From: Anthoceros angustus
Lineage: Eukaryota; Streptophyta; Anthocerotopsida; Anthocerotales; Anthocerotaceae
Assembly (NCBI GenBank): GCA_010909165.1
Contig: VJWM01000025.1
Location: 806,001 to 870,000, forward strand
DNA length: 64,000 bases
Direction of reading: 5' to 3'
In this document: positions 30,775 through 40,794 of the stretch, one piece after another
Layout of the letters: every line of letters begins with the position of its first letter
Position numbering within the stretch: the stretch's first letter is position 1
Notes under the pieces: model-generated
The model's database searches: none
What the model was told of the DNA's origin: nothing
The model's input: the letters and a program-made list of their open reading frames with translations, nothing else
Translations under genes and position numbers: made by a program

Positions 30775-31968
30775 TCATGGTCGACCCTTACAACTGCAAC
30801 AACCGTATGCGAATCGGTGCACACGGTATCCATCCCTTACAACAATGTGTCTTTGCTCAAGCCTTGACATGATCTCCGTGGAACTGTGGCAATCACTGCA
30901 CATGCGTAGGTTCTTCGTTACCACCAGAGGTGTTCCACTCGGAGTGTTCAAGAGACCAAACGCCAGAGCTAGCTTCTCAGCATGCCCGCAAAGCGCATCT
31001 TCCTTTTCCTTCTCACACAGTGGCTTCAACACCAACTTTGTGTGAGGTACGTGGCCTCCTTCCTGCTTCAGACGTGCATTCGTGCTCTCTACCTTAAGCG
31101 TAATATCCTCTCTTCTTTCTCCCACCAGAAATCTATGTACCTGTTTATTCACCTCAATGCTCGCCACTGCAGGTAACTTGTTAGCTCCTGCTACCATTCT
31201 CTGTGTTTCAATTCTCTCTACGTCGGTCCACCTACCTGCATCTGCGTAGGCATTGGCCATGAGCACATAAGCAGACGCCAATTGAGGGTCCAGCCTAACA
31301 ATGCTTTCAAAACACCACTTTGCCCTCTCTATATCCCCGTGACTTTTGGAGGCATTCAACAAAGACGTCAAGCCCACAACGTTATTCTGGCCCTCGCATG
31401 GTAGTAGCATCTTCTCTGCCTCATCTAATAAGCCTGCACGCCCAAGAAGATCGACCATGCAATTGTAATGCTCAATAGTAGGTTTGATGCCATGCTGTTC
31501 AGCCATGGAATCAAAATGCTTGCGACCCTCATCCACCAGTCCCTCGTGACTGCATGCCGCTAAAAGGCAAGTAAACGTTGTAACATTAGGCTGAACACCG
31601 GCAAGAGACATCTCCTCAAAACAAGCTAACGCCTTGTGACCATCATCACAACTACCATACCCAGATATCAGGGCATTCCATGTCACCACATCCTTTGTGG
31701 CCAAGCTTTCAAAAACCTGGCGTGCATCTTCCAATTCACCACATTTGGCATACATGTCCACCAAGCAGGTGCCCACCAGTATGTCACCGAGCAGTCCTAG
31801 TTCGACAATCTGCGAGTGCAGCTGCCTGCCCTTCTGTAAGGCACCAGTGCTCGCACAGGCCTTCAGAAGGCAAACAAAAGTAACACCATTAGCCACAATC
31901 AGGCCCTCCTGCTCCATTTGTCCATACAGAACAAGCGCCTCTTGGCCAGCCCTGTGCATACCCAGCAA
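30775..31968 (-). CDS. PPR protein C-terminal part with DYW-like deaminase ending Gly-Arg-Pro (locus 2)
   Basis: A 397-codon open frame, the 3' part of a locus that starts at 33661. It has one full PLS triplet, a further P-type motif with ISGYGSCDDGHKALACFEEM, E motifs, a PG-box region with NKLPAVASIEVNKQVHRFL, and the deaminase signature HAEKLALAFG, MCSDCHSSTE and HRFAYGCCSCKGRP at the end. The GRP terminus and KLPA box are the diagnostic points for the DYW:KP class, for which I recall a U-to-C RNA editing (uridine amination) role in mitochondria or plastids. The HxE and CxxC residues expected to hold zinc are all there. The deaminase part differs little from that of locus 1, so the two arose by duplication. 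Confidence 0.87.
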   Translation of the reverse strand: MLGMHRAGQEALVLYGQMEQEGLIVANGVTFVCLLKACASTGALQKGRQLHSQIVELGLLGDILVGTCLVDMYAKCGELEDARQVFESLATKDVVTWNALISGYGSCDDGHKALACFEEMSLAGVQPNVTTFTCLLAACSHEGLVDEGRKHFDSMAEQHGIKPTIEHYNCMVDLLGRAGLLDEAEKMLLPCEGQNNVVGLTSLLNASKSHGDIERAKWCFESIVRLDPQLASAYVLMANAYADAGRWTDVERIETQRMVAGANKLPAVASIEVNKQVHRFLVGERREDITLKVESTNARLKQEGGHVPHTKLVLKPLCEKEKEDALCGHAEKLALAFGLLNTPSGTPLVVTKNLRMCSDCHSSTEIMSRLEQRHIVVRDGYRVHRFAYGCCSCKGRP

Positions 31969-33661
31969 TCAGGGCATTCCATGTCACCACATTTTTGGTG
32001 GCCATGCTGTCAAAAACCCGGAGTGCATCTTTCAGCTCACCACATTTTGCATACATGTCCACAAGGGAGGTGCCCACGAGTATGTCATCCAGCAGTCCTC
32101 TTTCGACAATCTGTGAGTGCAGCTGCCTGCCCTTCTGTAAGGCACCAGTGCTTGCACAGGCCTTCAGAAGGCAAGCAAAAGTAACATGGTTAGCCAAAAT
32201 CAGGCCTCCTGCTCCATTTGTCCATACAGAACAAGCGCCTCTTGGCCAGCCCTTGCTGTGCATACCCAGCAATCAGGGCATTCCATGTCACCACATCCTT
32301 TGTGGCCATGCTGTCAAAAACCTGCATCTTCCAGTTCACCACATTTTGCATACATGTCCACAAGGGAGGTGCCCACGAGTATGTCATCCAGCAGTCCTAG
32401 CTCGACAATCTGTGAATGCAGCTGCCTGCCCTTCTGCAAAGCACCGGTGCTTGCACAGGCCTTCAGAAGACAAGCAAAAGTAACATGGTTAGCCAAAATC
32501 AGGCCTTCCAGCTCCATTTGTCCATACACAACAAGTGCCTCTTGGCTCAGCCCTTGCTGTGCATACGCAGCAATCAGGGCATTCCATGTCACCACATCCT
32601 TTGTGGCCATGCTGTCAAAAACCTGGCGTGCATCTTTCAGTTCACCACATTTTGCATACATGTCCACCAGGCAGTTGCCAACAAACAAGTCAGGAGGAAT
32701 GCCACTGTGCAACACATCACAGTGCACTTTTCTGCCAGATTCCAAGTCGGCAAATGCACAAGCTTGAAGGGCAGCTACAAAGACGTGAGCATCCGCCTTC
32801 ACTCCTGACCTACGCATCTCATGGTACAGTTGTATGGCCTCATTAGGTTTCCCATGCTTAGCATGCAGAGATTATGGAAAACCACATGAAGGCATCTGGT
32901 TTGCCTACCCTGGTGAACACATCCATGGCCTCCTGCAGCCTACCTCCACGTGCATACATGCGCAAGATATGGTTCCCCAAAAATTTATTCGACTCGTACC
33001 CAAGTTTGGCAGTGAGGACATGAACTCGTCGCCCCACAACCAGATCCTTCGTAGCTGTACACAGTTTTAGCACGGTGTAAAACAGAGACAAAGGAATAGC
33101 AGAGTCTGTCTGGGCCAGAGATTCCAGGGCTCCAACGGCCTCAGAAAGCTTCCCCTGCTGACATAACATGCTCACGGTTCCAGCTGTTACCACGCCCATT
33201 TCCGATCCTGCACCCTTTCCAGGTTCAGGCTTATCCGGAGAGCTCGACTTGGAAAGAGAGGCACCATGACCCATCTGCATATCCAAGGAAATGAGCTGCT
33301 CATCAACCCAAGCTGGCTTCAGCATGCTGTTTAACCACAGGACCTCGCCGGACCTCTTACGCCGGAAGTCAGGCGAACGGGAGCTCTTCTTATCTCGTCT
33401 GTTGTCCCACCACGAGGTAGGGTCCAGGAAAAATTGTTGCCACAAGTGCTCCTGCTCCTGTCGACGACCATCACGGGAAGATCCGTCCCCTCCCACACAT
33501 TTTCTTGGAAGAGGAATTGCTGGGCTCCTTTCACTGCTGCGCTTGGAGGCTTGGTTAGGTTGACTCCCTGAAGTGAGGTGAGCAGAAGCTCCGACTAGCG
33601 TCCCTGGACACACACCAAATTGTTGAGTCCACAACGGGTCCGGTTGCCATACTGTGGCCAT
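31969..33661 (-). pseudogene. PPR-DYW locus 2, N-terminal and central part (frameshifted as written)
   Basis: Start ATG 33659-33661 (MATVWQPDPLWTQQ), paralogous to the locus 1 start. The leader contains QEQEHLWQQFF and KKSSRSPDFRRK; the first PPR motifs follow (LSEAVGALESLAQTDSA, GRRVHVLTAKLGY). Four S-motif landmarks (about 31750, 32050, 32348, 32655) show four ~300 bp PLS triplets against nine in locus 1. Frame breaks lie near 31955 (bases missing between ggccagccc and tgtgcatac), 32200 (one c), 32323 (five bases lost from cctggcgtgcatc) and 32865 (two bases lost from agcgtatgc). Each is a deletion relative to paralogues. Repairing them on paper would give one continuous gene, but I do not claim it is functional. 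Confidence 0.8.
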
Positions 33662-35106
33662 CGTTCAGGGACCGCTGTCGGAAGATGAGAGTCTAACTCC
33701 AGACCATGGGAGGATGCCCAGGTACTTTGCACAACCACCCCACCCTGAAGGATAGTGCAGACGGGTTTTTACCCATGGCATAAGACACCACATCAGAACA
33801 ATTGGAACGCGGACCAACATGGTTGCCAAACAGATGGGCATCCTAGTGCAGCGAGGATGCCATGTCTCCAACACAAGAGGTTGCATGTCAGAAAAAGATG
33901 TCGTCTGTGGTGAGAGCGTGCATGCTCTGGCAGTCCACTTTGGGAACGCGGCTCGAACTCGTCCTTGGCCAGTCTCATCATTGGGATGTAGTCTTCGCAT
34001 TGCAGGTTGGAGGACGCAGTTCAGGCCGTTTCCCGAGTGCCTGTTCCCAGCATTCATATGTGGGCGTTGGTCACCTACTCTGGCGCATGCCCAACAGTGG
34101 CAACCCGCACAGGCTATCAACCTCGATCTCCATTACATACCTTACACATACTCCACCAGCTTTGTTCATCTCCTCCGAGTTCTCCAAAACCGCCACCCAC
34201 TGCTCGGTCGCCTCATCGTCATCAACGAGAGAATGACACCGCTCAGCGACCTCACTCCTATCCAGCACAGCAAGCTTCACATCAGGCACCTCATCGGCAA
34301 TGTGAAACCAACATTTTTCGCTCCTCGCCACAATCTCCACTTCAAACAAGGCCAAAAGTACTTAGGTGTTCAATGCCTAGTTACCTACGTAAGTAGTTAT
34401 CTAGGTATATACCTACGTATCCTTATTTTCTACTATATGAATTCTTATTTCTCTAAAATGCCGGTATCTAAATATGTGCAAGGTTTTTTTTTTATAGTGG
34501 ATAAGGTTTACGCAAGATATGGTCGGACCTAATATTGTATGCTATTTTTTTTAGGTACAATTATGTCTAGAAGCTATTGTATTTTGAATACTCAGGTTTG
34601 TCAATAGATCTGAGATAGATGAGTTTGAGAAGCCACTGCATTTCGAATAGGTATTCAAGCTTGTCAATAGATCTTAGATAAGTTTGTATTTTTGTTCATG
34701 CATGGTCTACATTATGATGAACCCCATTAAGTCATGGATAGCATAGATAATGGTGAACCCACTAAGTTACTTACTTTGTATTAAAAGCTTAACCCCTAAG
34801 AGTACCGCCTAGATTCCGATTGGCGACGGCAGTTCAAGAACTAAGTTCGATTCACTTCCTGGGCAAGGTCAGGATGGAACTGAGTTCAAATCAAATCCAC
34901 GTTGGGTTAGAATCCAATTCAACTCGAATCAATGCATGGTTACAATGTATAATAGTCTTTTTTTCAATTCCAGGTAATTCATGGTGTTTTAATTCGAAGT
35001 CCGAATTAGACGAAATCTAACTGGCAGCTAATTATTACTTGCTACGGAATTGTCTGCAAATTGGTTGCCACAATGGATTGTATCCATACTCTGCGTTATC
35101 GCCAAA

Positions 35107-35108
<2 letters not shown>
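33662..35108. other. Intergenic region between divergent PPR loci
   Basis: Between PPR locus 2 (-) and the E-type PPR gene at 35437 (+). Short frames on both strands (for example 34355-34071 on the minus strand, acidic, with VAERCHSLVDDDEATEQW) are unrecognised. A run of step-like 'tacctacgta' and 'taggta' phrases at 34370-34430 is AT-rich. Because the two PPR loci diverge from it, both promoters should lie here, but no motif can be assigned. Confidence 0.35.

Positions 35109-35177
<69 letters not shown>
35109..35177. repeat. (AT)n microsatellite, about 34 repeats
   Basis: Uninterrupted alternating AT of about 69 bp, about 260 bp upstream of the PPR start codon. Confidence 0.98.
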
Positions 35178-35181
<4 letters not shown>

Positions 35182-35436
35182 TTTTAATAAATAAATTTTA
35201 TGTGTTTGTTCCAGAAGCCACGTCTAGATGAAGTGAACTATTCAACTGACATCAGTTCCACGGAACTGGCAGTGCGTAAGGGTCCTGATGGAGCTTGAAC
35301 CCTTGGTCGCACGTGGTTCTGTTGTCGTTAACATTCCCAAATCGGAGGTGTCGTCTTTGTTGAGCTGTGACTAGGCCAATCGGATTATTGCTCTCTCTTT
35401 TTGCATCCATATGAGGAGCCAGTGGTTCTGCAAGCC

Positions 35437-37530
35437 ATGGCTGTCTGCAGCTTTGCAATTCAATCATGCCAAGCACAACATGACCCGTTGGGGATACATT
35501 CTCTCTGGACGCAACGAAGTGGTCTAGGAAGAGCTCCTGATGACCTGATTTCATGGAATAAGCCATTAGAAAATTACGAAGCCGCGAGGTGCAGCACCTT
35601 CACAGGAAAGCCAACTCGTCCAGTAGGGTGTCTGGCTGGACCCGGATCCAGCGTGGGTAGCATCCTGGAACTTTTGTATTCGCAGCTCGCTCCTCTGGAC
35701 ACGTATCATGACTCTGGCAGGCCTGCAGGATCCGTTATAGCTGAAACTGTGAGCAAACTATGTCGGCAGGGGAAGCTCACTGAGGCTGTTGATGCTCTGG
35801 GAGCTCTGGTACACACGAAGAGTCATATCTCCCAATCCCTCTTTTACACGGTATTCAAGGAGTGTGTGGCTAAGAAAGACTTGTGTCTGGGTCGCCGTGT
35901 TCATGCTCTCATGGTGAAGACGGGGTATGAGTCGGACACGTTTCTGTGCAATCACATTCTACGAATGTATGCTTCTCATGCCATGTTGCAAGAAGCTTTG
36001 GATGTCTTTGCCATGGTTTCAAAACCCGATGCATTCACGTGGTCCGCTATGATATCCGTGCTCGTTAAACATGGACAGGATAAGCAGGCCGTACAACTGT
36101 ATCGTGGGATGCGCAGGTCAAGTGTGAAGCCAGATGGCCATGTGTTTGTAGCAGCCCTTCAGGCTTGTGCAAGGGGAGCAGACTTGGAATCTGGGCAGCA
36201 GGTGCATGCTGATATTATGGCTACTGGAGTTGAGCCTGACATGTTTGTCTGTAGCTGCTTGGTGGACATGTATGCAAAGTGTGGCAGTTTGGAAGAGGCT
36301 CAAAGAGTCTTCGACGGGCTTCCTAAAAGAGATGTGGTGACATGGAATGCCATGATAGCAGGATATGCCCAGAAGGGCATGGGTCTGGAGTCCCTTCGTC
36401 TGTATAGTTGTATGCAAGAAGAAGGTATGACTGCACCCAGTTCTGTAACATTCGTGTGCCTCCTGCAGGCATGTGCAAGTTTGGGCAACCAAGTGTTGGA
36501 ACAGGGTAAGCAGCTTCATGCACATATTAGAGAACGAGGACTTGAAGCTGATGTAGTTGTCGGTGGGAGCCTGGTAAACATGTATGCAAAGTGTGGGAGC
36601 CTAGAGGATGCTCGCGGCGTGTTTGATGGACTTGGTCAGAAGAATGTCGTGACGTGGAATACCATGATAGCACGTTATTCCCAGCAGAACATGGGGCATG
36701 AAGCCCTTGGTCTCTACAGGGCTATGCAAGAAGAAGGCATTGTAGCCCTGGATTGTGTGACGTTTGTGTGCCTTCTTCATGCATGTGAAAGTGTGGCAGC
36801 TTTGCAATTGGGACGGCAGCTTCATGCACAAATCAAAGATCAAGGGCTACAAGCTGATACTACTGTCGGGAACAGTTTGATAAATATGTATGCAAAACTG
36901 GGGAGCATGGTCGATGCACAGCAGGTGTTTGATGTGTTGCCGGAAAGAAATATCCTCACCTGGAGTGCACTGATTGCAGGTTACGCCCGTCAAGGAGACA
37001 GTGGTGTGGTTTTCGACTTGTTTCTCAGAATGGGCAAGGCTGGCATACAACCAGACGGAGTCACTCTTCTTAGTGTTCTGACAGTATGCAGTCATACGGG
37101 TCAGGTGACCAAGGGGCAACAGTACTTTGAGGCTATGAGCAAGCACTACGGCATCACTCCCACAGTGGATCACTACACATGCATGGTGGATCTCCTAGGT
37201 CGCGCTGGACGACTGGAAGAAGCACTAGGTTTTGTAAGGACAATGCCTGTAAGGCCTGATGCTGCAGTGTGGCACACTCTTCTGGGTTCTTGTAGAAAGT
37301 GGACCAATGTGGAGGTGGGACGTCATGCTTTCGATGCAGCAGTGAAGCTAGACAAGCAAGATGCCTCAGCATACATCTTGATGTCGAACATATATACTGG
37401 TGCTCAGATGTGGGAGCAGGCAGAGGAGATGCAAGCAAGAAGAGTAACCCTCGGGGCGTGGAAGCAGCCGGGGCAGAGCTGGTGGACAGACATGGACGGA
37501 TTGGTGCATAGCTTTTTCAGCTGGGGATAA
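35437..37530 (+). CDS. PLS-class PPR protein, E-type with WW-containing PG box, truncated tail
   Basis: One open frame of 697 codons from the first ATG (35437); the frame extends 12 codons upstream without an ATG. After a leader it has PPR motifs in P-L-S order (SAMISVLVKHGQDKQAVQLY, FVAALQACARGADLESGQQV, LVDMYAKCGSLEEAQRVFDG and repeats), then E-type motifs (DAAVWHTLLGSCRKW, YILMSNIYTGAQMWEQA). It ends with the PG box QPGQSWWTDMDGLVHSF and a stop four codons on. One base over, the text continues AGDNKHPARRD, the normal start of a DYW region, so the stop follows a frameshift. No deaminase signature is found downstream before the next locus. Organelle RNA binding for C-to-U editing is the likely ancestral role. 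Very similar to the gene at 19819-22200. Confidence 0.92.
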   Translation: MAVCSFAIQSCQAQHDPLGIHSLWTQRSGLGRAPDDLISWNKPLENYEAARCSTFTGKPTRPVGCLAGPGSSVGSILELLYSQLAPLDTYHDSGRPAGSVIAETVSKLCRQGKLTEAVDALGALVHTKSHISQSLFYTVFKECVAKKDLCLGRRVHALMVKTGYESDTFLCNHILRMYASHAMLQEALDVFAMVSKPDAFTWSAMISVLVKHGQDKQAVQLYRGMRRSSVKPDGHVFVAALQACARGADLESGQQVHADIMATGVEPDMFVCSCLVDMYAKCGSLEEAQRVFDGLPKRDVVTWNAMIAGYAQKGMGLESLRLYSCMQEEGMTAPSSVTFVCLLQACASLGNQVLEQGKQLHAHIRERGLEADVVVGGSLVNMYAKCGSLEDARGVFDGLGQKNVVTWNTMIARYSQQNMGHEALGLYRAMQEEGIVALDCVTFVCLLHACESVAALQLGRQLHAQIKDQGLQADTTVGNSLINMYAKLGSMVDAQQVFDVLPERNILTWSALIAGYARQGDSGVVFDLFLRMGKAGIQPDGVTLLSVLTVCSHTGQVTKGQQYFEAMSKHYGITPTVDHYTCMVDLLGRAGRLEEALGFVRTMPVRPDAAVWHTLLGSCRKWTNVEVGRHAFDAAVKLDKQDASAYILMSNIYTGAQMWEQAEEMQARRVTLGAWKQPGQSWWTDMDGLVHSFFSWG

Positions 37531-37832
37531 CAAGCACCCAGCAAGGCGGGACAGCTTGTTTCAACATTCCATCATCTCTGTTCCGGGTTCTTCCACACCG
37601 CGTGCTTGCCGATATCATGATCCTGTCAATCAAGGCTGCTGCGGGCCCAAGTGTTTCTGATGACCTACAGGTTCGTCCTCATGTGGATCGCAAGCAGCAG
37701 CAACGTTTTGATGATCAAGCCTAGTTTCGCAAAGCGGTTAATGCCAGGAGTGATGATGAGGGACAGCTTGTGACAGCGGGAAGCAAGAGGGCAGCTGTGG
37801 CTGGATTGAGAGGATGGATTTGCGGGGGTTTA

Positions 37833-39273
37833 GGGTTATGCACAACAAGGACTCGGCCAAGAGGCCCTTGTTCTGTATGGACAAATGCAGCGAGAAGCCC
37901 TGATTAACTGCCTGGTGGACATGTATGCCAAATGTGGTGAACTGGAAGAAGCACGCCAGGTTTTTGACAGCATGGCCAAAAAGGATGTAGTGACATGGAC
38001 TGCTCTGATATCTGGGTATGGAAAATGTGGTGAACTGAAAGATGCACGCCTGCTTTTTGACAGCATGCACACAAAGACTGTGGTAACATGGAATGCCCTG
38101 ATGGCTGGGTATGCCGAGGAAGGGCTCGGACATGAGGCGCTTGTTCTGTATGGACAAATGGAGGAGGCGGGTCTGATTTTGGCTAACCATGTTACTTTTG
38201 CTTGCCTTCTGGAGGCCTGTGGACGCACTGGTGCCTTACAGAAGGGCAGGGAACTTCACTCACAGATTGTCAGAAGAGGACTGTTGGATGACACACTGGT
38301 GGGCACCTGCCTGGTGGACATGTATGCAAATAATGGTGAATTGGAAGACGCACGCCAGGTTTTTGACAGCGTGAACACAAAGGATGTGGTGACATGGAAT
38401 GCCCTGATATCTGGGTATGGTACTTGTGATGAAGGTCATAAGGCACTTGCTTGTTTTGAGGAGATGTTGTTTGCTGGTATTCAGCCTAATGATGTTACTT
38501 TTACTTGCCTTTAGTAGCATGCAGTCATGGGGGACTGGTCTACGACCGTCGCAAGCACTTTGATTCCATGACTGAACAGCAAGGCATCAAACCTACTCTT
38601 GAGCATTATAATTGCATGATTGTTCTTCTTGGGCGTGCAGGCCATATAGATGAGGCAGAGAAGAAGCTATTGTTATGTGAGAGCCAAGGTAATGTTGTGG
38701 GCTTGACATCTGTGTTGAATGCCTGTAAAAGTCACTGCGATATAGAGAGGGTGATGTGGTGTTTTGAAAGCATTGTTAGGCTGGACCCCCAGCAGGCGTC
38801 CGCATATGTTCTTATGGCCAATGCCTATGCAGATGTAGGCAGGTGGACCCATGTAGACAGGATTGAAGCACAGAGAACAGTGGCAGGAGCTAACAAGAAA
38901 CCTGCAGTGGCGACCATTGAGTTGAACAAGCAGGCACATAGATTTTTGGTGGGAGAAAGGAGAGAGGATATTGCTCTCAAGGTAGAGAGCACGAATGCAC
39001 GTCTGAAGCAGGAAGGAGGCTGCGTACCGCACACAAAGTTGGTGTCGAAGCCAATGTCTGAGAAGGAAAAGGAAGATGTGCTTTGTGGGCATGCTGAGAA
39101 GCTAGCTCTGGCGTTTGGTCTCTTGAACACTCCGAGTGGGACACCTCTGGTAGTGACGAAGAATCTACACATGTGCGGTGACAATGGTTGAACAGAGAGA
39201 TATCGTTGTAAGGGATGGGTACCGTCTGCATCGATTCTCATCTGGCTTTTGTAGTTGCAAGGGTCGACCGTGA
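37833..39273 (+). pseudogene. PPR-DYW copy (locus 3), 5'-truncated, GRP-ended, deaminase partly deleted
   Basis: Begins abruptly inside a PPR motif (YAQQGLGQEALVLYGQM) and continues as PLS triplets (37885-38514), where one missing base turns FTCLLVACSHGG into a stop. It resumes at 38505-39191 with E motifs, NKKPAVATIELNKQAHRFLV and HAEKLALAFG. The CxxC block is then lost by a deletion of about 35 bp: HMCGD runs straight into VEQRDIVVRDGY. The end is HRFSSGFCSCKGRP then TGA 39271-39273. With the second zinc Cys pair missing it cannot be a working deaminase. It lies 300 bp downstream of the E-type gene, in the same orientation. Confidence 0.88.
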
Positions 39274-39637
39274 GAAAAATGAAGATGTAGCAAGTGCTTA
39301 AGACTGTTTGTACGCCAGAGAAGACTGCTTCTTCTCTTGGGCGTGAATGTGCTTGCTTAACACCTCGATTCCTGTCTAAACTGTGCATGGACACAGTTAA
39401 GCTACAAACTCACAGGATTATTAAGACACACAGGGTGAAAATGAATTCCAGGGGTGTGCCCCACACTGTCAGCACTTAGACTTCCAACGTATCTTGTGTG
39501 ATGTTTCCTCTCTTTCTGAGGTAAGCTACCAAAGAAGCTGATCGCCTTGTGATGGATATGCTGTTAGGGGTGGATGCAGAGGGTGCGGAGAACCCAGCCA
39601 TGTACCATATTCCAGCTGATTGCACCACGGTGGGTGC

Positions 39638-39736
39638 TTCCATATTCTTCCTCCATGCATCAACAACATGGAGAACTGCATACACCATGAGGGTACAGTT
39701 CTCCAAATTGTTGATGCATGGAGGAAGAATATGGAA
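39638..39736 (+). repeat. Near-perfect hairpin, 41 bp arms and 17 bp loop
   Basis: Arm 39638-39678 (ttccatattcttcctccatg...) is the reverse complement of 39696-39736 except for two adjacent mismatches. The loop is 39679-39695. A third, partial copy of the arm in direct orientation lies at about 39808-39850 together with atggaagaaggatccctaaa, which also follows the hairpin. The structure could be a foldback element remnant or a small-RNA precursor. Confidence 0.85.
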
Positions 39737-39898
39737 GAAGGATCCCTAAACGCAGTGGTACTTGGAGCATCCCTCCACTTCACCAGAACATCACAAAGTC
39801 CCCATATTGTTGATGCATGCGGGAAAAATATGGAAGAAGGATCCCTAAACACAGTGGTACAAGTCCTGGAGTATCCTTCCACTTCACCAGAACATGAC

Positions 39899-40584
39899 GA
39901 GAAGGCCTAATTTTGGCTAACCATGGTACTTTTAGCTGCCTATTGAATGGTTGTGCAAGCACCGGGGCCTTACAGAAGGGCATGCAGCTGCACTCGAAGA
40001 TTGTGGAAGGAGGGCTGCTGGATACCGTAGTGGTGGGCAACTGCCTGGTGGACATGTTTGTAAAACGTGGTGAACTGGAAGATGCAAGCCAGGTTTTTGA
40101 AAGCTTGCCCACAGAGAATGTGGTGACATGGACGACCCTGATTGCGGGGTATTCCCAGCAAGGGGGCGGACGTGAGGCACCTGTTCTGTATGGACAAATG
40201 GACCAGGAGGGCCTGATTTTGGCTGCCCTAGTTACTTTTGCTGGCCCTCTGAAGGCCTGTGGAAGCACTGGTGCCTCTCAGAAGGGCAGGCAGCTGTACT
40301 CTCAGGTGGTTGAGACTTCTGGATAACATAGTGTGGGGCAACTGCTGCCTGCTAAGGAAGATGCTTTTTGTGGGCATGCTGAGAAGCTAGCTCTGGCGTT
40401 TGGTCTCTTGAACACTCCGAGTGGGACACCTCTGGTGAGAAGGAAGAACCCACGCATTTGAAGTGACTGCCACAGTTCCACGGAGATCATGTCAAGGCTT
40501 GAACAGAGAGATATTGTTGTAAGGGATGGGTACCGTGTGCATCGATTCGCAATTAGTTGTTGCAGGTGTAAGCGTGGACCATGA
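39899..40584 (+). pseudogene. PPR-DYW relic (locus 4) with RGP end
   Basis: 40 codons of L motif (STGALQKGMQLHSKIVEGGL), an S motif (LVDMFVKRGELEDASQVFES) and a P motif are open from 39913 to 40326. Then sequence collapses directly onto a deaminase remnant at 40353-40584: KEDAFCGHAEKLALAFGLLN, a stop where MCSDC should begin, SDCHSSTEIMSRLEQRDIVV, HRFAISCCRCKRGP. E motifs and PG box are deleted. It retains the same ending layout as loci 1-3, so it derives from the same GRP-type ancestor. Confidence 0.85.
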
Positions 40585-40794
40585 GAAGGGAGAACTTGCC
40601 AATGCTCAAGTTTCCACGCCAGGGAACATGCTTTCTTCCCAGGGGTGTATGTGCTTGCTGAACGCCATCCCTGTTCAAACTGAGGCAGCAAAATGGGTCG
40701 CTGTGACGGATCCCTCATGGCAATATGGCATGTCACAACCTTTTGCCAGGCGATGCATATACAGGACTTGGCCTGCAGCGTACATACATACGTT

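Noticed and set aside
33819-34532. A 237-codon plus-strand frame between PPR loci
   Set aside because: No motif, odd composition, and overlapping open frames on the other strand; not supportable as a gene.
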